Below, in pieces: positions 23,223 through 28,739 of a stretch of 28,739 nucleotides of DNA (within the stretch, counting starts at the first letter, position 1; each line of letters begins with the position of its first letter). The notes below the pieces were generated by a model. It was not told the DNA's origin. It made no database searches and worked only from the letters and a program-made list of their open reading frames with translations. The stretch is from Flavobacteriaceae bacterium UBA4439 (lineage in GTDB: Bacteria; Bacteroidota; Bacteroidia; Flavobacteriales; Flavobacteriaceae): contig DGPN01000051.1 in the NCBI GenBank assembly GCA_002390455.1, positions 262 through 29,000 of the forward strand. The letters run 5' to 3'. Both the position numbers and the translations under genes were made by a program.

Positions 23223-24940
23223 CTCAAGTACTCAAACCCAATGACTTCCAACTTCGATTTTATGGAAGTGTGGTCAAAGTCGGTGATCAAAAAACAGAAG
23301 GTAAAATCCTAATCAGTATAAACAAAGACAGCTTAAAAAAGGCTCCAAATTTAGGAGACCTCATTCTCACCCGCATTTCACCCCAACCCATCTTATCCCG
23401 ATCCAATCCTGGTGGATTTGACTACAAAAAATATCTGAGTCGAATCAAAATATACGACCAACTCAAACTCACTCCAAAGAATTTTGTTTTGGTTAAAAAC
23501 AAAATCAGAGGCCCTAGCGCTTATCTGAATCGATGGAATGCGACTATTGAAAAAAAAATAGATCAATCTCAACTGTCTTCCGCCTCAAAAAACACTCTCA
23601 AAACCCTACTGTTAGGAAAAAGAGATGCATTGGATCGTGAATTGGTTGAAGCCTATGCTAATGCCGGTGTAGTTCATATTTTAGCCATTTCAGGACTGCA
23701 CATTGGCATCATTATGCTGTTTTTGGGCTTTGTACTCCAACCCATTCAATTGATCCCTAGGGGAAAATGGATTTATATCGTCAGTATCATCATACTGCTG
23801 TGGGCTTTTGCCTTCTTTACAGGAGGTAGTCCCTCTGTAATAAGAGCAGTAAGCATGTTTAGTGGTTTTGCTTTGGCCAAATATTCCCGTCGCATTCACA
23901 GTACCTTCCACTTACTGATCGTCAGTTTTTTTCTGCTTTTGGTTTTTTACCCTCCATTTCTTTATCAAGTAGGGTTTCAAATGAGTTATCTCGCTGTTTT
24001 GGGCATCATTAAGATTCACCCACTTCTTCAAAAACTTTGGGAACCCCGCTATCTTGTCGTGCGAAAATTATGGGAAATTACAACCGTATGCTTGGCCGCT
24101 CAAATTGCCGTTGCTCCCTTAAGTATATTTTATTTCCATCAATTTCCAGGTTTGTTCCTCCTTTCCAACTGGCTGATCCTTCCTTTTTTTGGCTTGTTTC
24201 TGATTGCAAGTTTAGGATTAGTTGTGTTAATGGCAGTGGACATGGAAATACGCCCTCTTACCATTGGCTATGACAAAATGGTAAGCTGTATGAATGATGT
24301 TGTTTTGTGGATTGCGAATCAAGAAAGTTTTTTATTTAAAAATATGCGGATGTCCATAGCCGTTTTGGTTATCATTTATATTCTGTTGTCCCTGATCTAT
24401 TGGGGACTGAAATTCCAAAAAATAAGATATCTAACAGCAACTCTATCTGGACTGTTGATCCTCCAATGGGTTGTTGTTTTTGAACATTGGGAAAACTCTA
24501 AGGTCAATCAGCTTTGGTTATTGTATCAACACAACAAAACCATAGTCGCTCACCACACCCCCAAAAAACTGATGATTTACAGTCCACAAAAAATCACTGA
24601 GGAAGATCGATTTATAAATGATTTTAAAAATAAATATCCGATCGAATCCGTAAAAATCGAAGCTTTCAAAAACACTTATGTCACTAACGAATTACGCCTT
24701 TTGGTTTTGGACGAAAAAGCCATTTACAATATACCGGATTTCAAAACAACTCATCTTTTAATCTCCAGTAATCCTAAGGTAAATCTGGATCGCATATTGG
24801 ATTCCATAGGTCCCAAAATGGTATTTGCCGATGGCAGTAATTTCCCTTGGAAGGTGTCGCAATGGAAAATAAGTTGTCAGAAACGCAACATCCCTTTTGT
24901 AAACCTCAGAGAAAAAGGAGCCTACTCAATCAGCCTCTGA
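23219..24940 (+). CDS. comEC: ComEC/Rec2 DNA-uptake channel, main fragment
   Basis: Inner-membrane channel for single-stranded DNA uptake during transformation. Its reading frame is open from 23201; a TTG at 23219 overlaps the upstream stop by 4 bp and could restart translation. The fragment holds the OB-like DUF4131 region (QVLKP to about 100). The competence domain has LLLGKRDALDRELVEAYANAGVVHILAISGLHIGI, spanning about 23606-23710, followed by many membrane helices. The C-terminal tail of about 140 residues lacks the HxHxDH motif of the metallo-beta-lactamase-like domain found in many ComEC proteins, and ends VFADGSNFPWKVSQW..., as in other Bacteroidota. It overlaps the opposing thioredoxin gene by 11 bp at the 3' end. 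Confidence 0.88.
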   Translation: MTQVLKPNDFQLRFYGSVVKVGDQKTEGKILISINKDSLKKAPNLGDLILTRISPQPILSRSNPGGFDYKKYLSRIKIYDQLKLTPKNFVLVKNKIRGPSAYLNRWNATIEKKIDQSQLSSASKNTLKTLLLGKRDALDRELVEAYANAGVVHILAISGLHIGIIMLFLGFVLQPIQLIPRGKWIYIVSIIILLWAFAFFTGGSPSVIRAVSMFSGFALAKYSRRIHSTFHLLIVSFFLLLVFYPPFLYQVGFQMSYLAVLGIIKIHPLLQKLWEPRYLVVRKLWEITTVCLAAQIAVAPLSIFYFHQFPGLFLLSNWLILPFFGLFLIASLGLVVLMAVDMEIRPLTIGYDKMVSCMNDVVLWIANQESFLFKNMRMSIAVLVIIYILLSLIYWGLKFQKIRYLTATLSGLLILQWVVVFEHWENSKVNQLWLLYQHNKTIVAHHTPKKLMIYSPQKITEEDRFINDFKNKYPIESVKIEAFKNTYVTNELRLLVLDEKAIYNIPDFKTTHLLISSNPKVNLDRILDSIGPKMVFADGSNFPWKVSQWKISCQKRNIPFVNLREKGAYSISL

Positions 24941-25472
24941 ATTTAGGCCTAAAGCTTTTGCGGTATTTTTCAAAATCACCGGGTTTACTAAAGATCATAT
25001 AATCCCCCTGCTTAATCATTTTGAGATAAAGCTCAATCTGTTGAGGCTTTTGATAACCTACCAATGGAGTAATCAAATCCCCTGTTTCGCTAATAAAAAT
25101 GACCGTTGGATATCCCTTAACCCCCAAAAACTGGGTAAACTGATGGGTTGAGTTCCTCCCTTTTCTGCTGGGATCATAATTGGGGTTGGTAAAAGTATTC
25201 CCAAAGTAACTGACGGTTTCTTCTCCCTCGGCGTTGAATTTTACGGCATAGTAATGTTCGGAAATATAGGCCGCCACATCACGATTTTGAAAGGTTTTTT
25301 TGTCCATCAATTTACAGGGGCCACACCAATCGGTATATACATCGACGAGGATTTTTTTTGGGTTATTTTTCTGTGCTTCCAGTGCTTCTCCAAAAGTCAT
25401 CCACTCAATGGCTTGGGCATGAATCCAAAATCCACTCAGGCAAAAAACAATAAATAAAAGTCTCATATTCAT
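24930..25472 (-). CDS. Exported thioredoxin-like protein (WCGPC)
   Basis: Thiol-disulfide protein of the thioredoxin fold. It has a signal peptide (about 1-20, MRLLFIVFCLSGFWIHAQA), then ILVDVYTDWCGPCKLMDKKTF with the active-site WCGPC, and a conserved cis-proline segment GYPTVIF. Between them is an insert rich in Asn/Ser/Arg (GNTFTNPNYDPSRKGRNS). The frame is open from TTG 25481 (overlapping the transporter's stop), but ATG 25472 is 5-6 bp after that stop and gives a standard signal peptide; ATG 25466 is also possible. Likely periplasmic, reducing or isomerising disulfides. It is probably co-transcribed with the upstream peptide transporter. Confidence 0.9.
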   Translation of the reverse strand: MNMRLLFIVFCLSGFWIHAQAIEWMTFGEALEAQKNNPKKILVDVYTDWCGPCKLMDKKTFQNRDVAAYISEHYYAVKFNAEGEETVSYFGNTFTNPNYDPSRKGRNSTHQFTQFLGVKGYPTVIFISETGDLITPLVGYQKPQQIELYLKMIKQGDYMIFSKPGDFEKYRKSFRPKFRG

Positions 25473-25477
25473 AGTAA

Positions 25478-26839
25478 TCAAATCGTTTTTTCACTTAAAT
25501 CCTCCGCCCCGTGTGCAAGGCGTTTTAGGGGTTTTAAAATAGCAATGACCAATAGGCCAAACAATGTACAAAAAACAAAAATTCCAGTAAAAGTTTCCTT
25601 TTCTCCCGCAGCTTCCGCATTCTCCCCAATGGTAGCTGCCAACTTGTTACCTAACCCAGTAGCCGCCCAATAAACCCCCATGATTAGGGAAGCGTATTTT
25701 TCAGGAGCCAACTTGGTAATATAGGACAACGATACAGGAGAAGCGCACAACTCACCCACTGTATGAAACAAATAGGCCAATACCAACCAATACATCGATG
25801 AATATCCCATCAGTTCATATTCTGAAGCTGCTAAACGCATAAATAAAAACCCAAATCCCATAATTATGATGCCTATTGCTATTTTAAAAATAGCGGAAGC
25901 TTCTTTGCCTTTGGCTTTTATTCTCATCCACATACCACCTATAACTACCGCAAGTGTTACAATAAAAAACGCATTTAATGATTGAAACCAAGAAGCGGGT
26001 ATTTCAAATCCTAAGAGTAGCCGATCGGTCTTTTGTTTGGCATATAAATTCATTAATCCACCAGCCTGTTCGAAAGCTCCCCAAAAAATAATAATCATTA
26101 AAAATGATATCAATAATACCTTAACCCTGTCTTTTTCAACAGATGTCAATTTTGTTCGTTTAAGACGATTTTTTTCTTCTTTACTGGAAAAGACCAAATC
26201 ACCAACTCCTACAAGGTATTTTTGACCATAATAGTAGGTAATTTGTCCGATGGCCATTCCAACAGCCGCCAAACCAAAACCATAATGCCAATTGTAAGTC
26301 TCTCCAACCCAGCCACACAATAGCGGAGCAAAAAAGGCCCCTAAATTGATCCCCAAATAGAAGATATAAAATCCTAAATCTCTTCTTTCATCTCCTGGAG
26401 GGTAGAGCCCACCCACCATACTGGAAATATTGGGTTTGAGTCCACCTACGCCCAATATTATAAATGCACAACCAACGTAAAAACTCAGCTCACTGTCGAA
26501 AGCCAGGATTGCATGACCCAAACACAGCAAAAGCCCACCCAACATAACGGTCTTTTTTTGACCCAATAAATTATCTGCGATCCATCCACCAGGAATGGCG
26601 GCAATGTAAACCAACATGGTGTACCAACCGTAAAGCCATATGGCCTGCTCATTGGACCATCCAAAACCGGGATTTTGGCTTGTGGTCTCCGATACCAAAA
26701 AAATGGTAAACAAGGCACGCATGCCATAGTAAGAAAAACGTTCCCAAAGTTCTGTAAAAAATAAAACATACAATCCATTGGGGTGCCCCATAAAAGTCCT
26801 CTGATGGGGAAGTTTAGAATCGGCTTGAGTCATGAGCAT
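25478..26839 (-). CDS. POT/PTR2-family proton-coupled peptide transporter
   Basis: Major-facilitator-type importer of di- and tripeptides driven by protons. The N-terminal helix has the family's ExxERFxYYG motif (ELWERFSYYG). IPGGWIADNLLGQKKTVMLGG is the MFS loop 2-3 motif, and GLKPNISSMVGGLYPPGDERRDLGFYIFYLGINLGAF is the PTR2 signature region. There are about 12-14 membrane helices in 453 aa, slightly short for the family. ATG 26839 and ATG 26833 are both possible starts. It diverges from the HMG-CoA reductase gene across 116 bp. A TAACTTTA at 26853-26860 (minus strand) resembles a -7 element, but it would leave almost no leader. Confidence 0.95.
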   Translation of the reverse strand: MLMTQADSKLPHQRTFMGHPNGLYVLFFTELWERFSYYGMRALFTIFLVSETTSQNPGFGWSNEQAIWLYGWYTMLVYIAAIPGGWIADNLLGQKKTVMLGGLLLCLGHAILAFDSELSFYVGCAFIILGVGGLKPNISSMVGGLYPPGDERRDLGFYIFYLGINLGAFFAPLLCGWVGETYNWHYGFGLAAVGMAIGQITYYYGQKYLVGVGDLVFSSKEEKNRLKRTKLTSVEKDRVKVLLISFLMIIIFWGAFEQAGGLMNLYAKQKTDRLLLGFEIPASWFQSLNAFFIVTLAVVIGGMWMRIKAKGKEASAIFKIAIGIIIMGFGFLFMRLAASEYELMGYSSMYWLVLAYLFHTVGELCASPVSLSYITKLAPEKYASLIMGVYWAATGLGNKLAATIGENAEAAGEKETFTGIFVFCTLFGLLVIAILKPLKRLAHGAEDLSEKTI

Positions 26840-26907
26840 TGCTTTGTAGGGCTAAAGTTACTGAATTTATAAAAGAGAATAGGACGATACTAAAATCATA
26901 GACTAAA

Positions 26908-26934
26908 TTGTAAATACAGAATCATGTATCTTTG
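26908..26934 (+). promoter_or_regulatory. Candidate housekeeping promoter of the HMG-CoA reductase gene
   Basis: TATCTTTG at 26927-26934 matches the Bacteroidota -7 consensus TAnnTTTG exactly. A TTG at 26908-26910 lies 16 bases upstream as a candidate -33 element, slightly closer than usual. The predicted start near 26941 leaves a leader of about 15 nt. That leader contains AAAAGGA (26944-26950), one of the few Shine-Dalgarno-like sequences in the window, about 5 bases before the ATG. Confidence 0.58.
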
Positions 26935-26955
26935 TAAACCATTGAAAAGGACGAT

Positions 26956-28269
26956 ATGTCAAAGAAAATAGAGGGTTTTTCCAAACTTTCCAAAGCAGAA
27001 AAAGTCAATTGGATTACCCAAATGCATTTTGAGAAGGCCCCAGAAGCAAAAGAGATCCTTTCTACCTATAATCACAGCGATGAGAAGATCCAAAAACTTC
27101 ACGATGAGTTTATTGAGAATTCCATTGCCAACTTCTACCTTCCCTTAGGGGTAGCCCCCAATTTTGTGATCAATGGAAAGGAATATACCATTCCCATGGC
27201 CATAGAGGAAAGTTCTGTAGTGGCTGCCGCCTGTAAGTCCGCAAAATTTTGGGCTTCTAGAGGTGGGTTCAAAACTCAAATTCTGGGAACCCAAAAAATT
27301 GGACAAATTCACTTTTTATTTGATGGGAAAACAGAACAATTGCAGTCTTTTTTCACAGAAAAAAAACAACTGCTCATCGAATGTACCTCTTCACTTACTG
27401 CCAATATGCGTCAAAGAGGCGGAGGAATATTGGATATTGAACTCAAAGACAAAACGGATTTGATAGAAGACTACTATCAGTTGCATCTCACTTTTGAGAC
27501 TGTGGACTCTATGGGAGCCAATTTCATCAATTCCTGTCTTGAGCAAATCGCCAAAACATTACAAACATTGGCAGCAGATTACAATACTTTTTTAAAAGAA
27601 CAGCTTTCTATAGAGGTTATCATGAGCATACTTTCCAATTATGTTCCCCAATGCTTGGTGCAAGCAGAGGTAAAATGCCCTGTAGGAAAATTGGAAGTTT
27701 CATCCGAAATTTCGGGGATGCAATTCGCCCAAAAATTTATCAGAGCAATAGAAATTGCCCAAAAAGAACCTTACCGAGCCGTAACCCACAACAAAGGAAT
27801 TATGAACGGTGTCGATGCAGTGGTCATTGCTACGGGAAACGACTTTAGAGCGGTAGAGGCCAGTGTTCATTCCTATGCTGCCAGGGAGGGCGTTTATTCA
27901 AGTCTGAGCCATGCTTATTTAGAGGGAGACGAATTCGTTTTCCAACTCAAATTACCACTTTCATTGGGGACAGTAGGGGGCCTTACCCAATTGCACCCCT
28001 TAGTGAAATGGTCTATGGAATTGTTGGGCAATCCCAACGCCAAAAATCTGATGGAAATCATTGCAGTAGCTGGTTTGGCACAAAACTTTGCTGCCGTTAA
28101 ATCACTGATCACCTCTGGAATTCAAAAAGGCCATATGAAAATGCACTTGCTCAACATTCTCAATCAACATGAGGCAACCGTCGATCAAAAGCAAAAGGCC
28201 TTGGAATTTTTCAAAACCCATACGATCACTTTTAGTGCTGTGAGCGATTTTTTAAAATCCAACACCTGA
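26956..28269 (+). CDS. mvaA: Class II hydroxymethylglutaryl-CoA reductase
   Basis: Interconverts HMG-CoA and mevalonate. Class II features are seen over 437 aa: EESSVVAAACKSAKFW (catalytic Glu at 84/85), a substrate-binding DSMGANFIN (184-192), HNKGIMNGVDAV (catalytic Lys 280), ATGNDFRAVEA (catalytic Asp 296) and QKGHMKMH (catalytic His 393). The assignments follow the Pseudomonas mevalonii enzyme. Annotation pipelines often call this family 'degradative', but the next gene is a GHMP kinase, so it more likely makes mevalonate for isoprenoids here. It has its own promoter candidate at 26908-26934. The GHMP kinase begins 4 bp after its stop. Confidence 0.95.
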   Translation: MSKKIEGFSKLSKAEKVNWITQMHFEKAPEAKEILSTYNHSDEKIQKLHDEFIENSIANFYLPLGVAPNFVINGKEYTIPMAIEESSVVAAACKSAKFWASRGGFKTQILGTQKIGQIHFLFDGKTEQLQSFFTEKKQLLIECTSSLTANMRQRGGGILDIELKDKTDLIEDYYQLHLTFETVDSMGANFINSCLEQIAKTLQTLAADYNTFLKEQLSIEVIMSILSNYVPQCLVQAEVKCPVGKLEVSSEISGMQFAQKFIRAIEIAQKEPYRAVTHNKGIMNGVDAVVIATGNDFRAVEASVHSYAAREGVYSSLSHAYLEGDEFVFQLKLPLSLGTVGGLTQLHPLVKWSMELLGNPNAKNLMEIIAVAGLAQNFAAVKSLITSGIQKGHMKMHLLNILNQHEATVDQKQKALEFFKTHTITFSAVSDFLKSNT

Positions 28270-28273
28270 TCCC

Positions 28274-28739
28274 ATGACCAAGTTTTACAGCCACGGGAAA
28301 CTTTTACTCACAGGAGAATATATGGTTTTGAGAGGTGCAGATGCACTGGCCATACCTACCAAAATGGGACAATCTCTAGAATTTGAATCCAACGATTCTA
28401 AAACACTAAAATGGGAAAGTTGGGACTCAAATAATCAATTGTGGTTCAACACCACCTTTAACCTTCAAGATTTTAGTATCTCAAATACCAACGATTCCGA
28501 AATTGCCATACGGCTGGCACAAATATTAAAAGTCATCCGAGATCAAAAAAATAATTTTTTAAGAGAAAATGGTGGAAAGGTGAAAACCCATCTGGAATTT
28601 GACCGGCATTGGGGTCTGGGGACTTCCTCCACATTGATTTCTAATTTGGCCCGCTGGTCTGGAGTCGATCCGTATGAACTGCTCCAAAATAGCTTTGGCG
28701 GAAGCGGATATGATATTGCCTGTGCAACGGCCAAAAGTC
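28274..28739 (+). CDS. GHMP kinase, 'GYDIA' type (3' end missing)
   Basis: The first 155 codons of a GHMP-family small-molecule kinase that runs off the window. The N-terminus SHGKLLLTGEYMVLRGADALAIP is the substrate-side motif 1 of mevalonate-pathway kinases. WGLGTSSTLISNLA (GLGTSST at residues 114-120) is the ATP-binding motif 2, here with T in place of the more usual S/A. GGSGYDIACA (145-149 GYDIA) marks the subgroup that I recall NCBI naming the GYDIA family. The start ATG is 4 bp after the HMG-CoA reductase stop. The substrate is not certain: mevalonate or phosphomevalonate are the natural guesses from the pathway context. Confidence 0.9.
   Translation, partial: MTKFYSHGKLLLTGEYMVLRGADALAIPTKMGQSLEFESNDSKTLKWESWDSNNQLWFNTTFNLQDFSISNTNDSEIAIRLAQILKVIRDQKNNFLRENGGKVKTHLEFDRHWGLGTSSTLISNLARWSGVDPYELLQNSFGGSGYDIACATAKS

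Noticed and set aside
24942..24953. 12-bp perfect palindrome TTTAGGCCTAAA just after the comEC stop
   Set aside because: It has no loop and no T-run and lies in the coding 3' end of the thioredoxin gene; chance is enough to explain it.
1..28739. Mobile elements, tRNA/rRNA genes, CRISPR arrays, attachment sites
   Set aside because: Both strands are almost fully taken up by housekeeping genes; no transposase, integrase, repeat-spacer pattern or tRNA-like sequence was seen.

Overview
The window looks like the chromosome of a member of the Bacteroidota, most likely a Flavobacteriaceae species. The evidence is an AT-rich composition by eye, few clear Shine-Dalgarno sequences, TAnnTTTG-type promoter elements, a TonB-dependent receptor with an N-terminal carboxypeptidase-like domain, Bacteroidota-type LptE and Prc, a class II HMG-CoA reductase beside a 'GYDIA'-type GHMP kinase, and gene orders (miaB / sigma-54 activator / lptE / secG / groESL and purH / mreBCD / mrdA / rodA) that I recall from flavobacteria. 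Coding density is very high. No gap without a gene exceeds 200 bp, and I saw no tRNA, rRNA, CRISPR array, insertion sequence or prophage gene.

Layout. (1) 1-6412, plus strand: miaB (5' end missing), a sigma-54 enhancer-binding protein without a sensor domain, lptE, a basic TPR-like protein, secG, then groES-groEL behind their own intergenic region. That region carries a near-consensus -24/-12 (sigma-54) element and an upstream 13-bp palindrome. A strong bidirectional terminator (6429-6465) closes the block. (2) 6464-10236, minus strand: a four-gene, probably metal-related operon. It encodes an HMA domain fused to a MauE/DoxX-like membrane protein, a small Cys/His-rich exported protein, a TonB-dependent receptor with a Cys-Cys pair before its plug, and a periplasmic HMA protein. 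(3) 10436-17435, plus strand: purH followed by the rod-shape cluster mreB, mreC, mreD, mrdA (PBP2) and rodA, whose last four genes overlap. (4) 17438-20642, minus strand: prc (tail-specific protease) followed by an OppC-like ABC permease, converging on rodA. (5) 20772-24940, plus strand: surE, a small membrane protein, lpxB and comEC. Two of these start with TTG, and comEC is split by a -1 frameshift at an A7 run. (6) 24930-26839, minus strand: a POT-family peptide transporter followed by an exported thioredoxin-like protein. (7) 26956-28739, plus strand: HMG-CoA reductase and the first half of a GHMP kinase, both of the mevalonate pathway.

Most genes serve envelope building (LptE, LpxB, SecG, MreBCD/PBP2/RodA, Prc) plus housekeeping (MiaB, PurH, GroESL). 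The most unusual parts are the cysteine-rich metal operon and the sigma-54-like control region in front of groESL, which lies in the same cluster as a sigma-54 activator gene. Promoter calls are pattern matches by eye and have not been tested.
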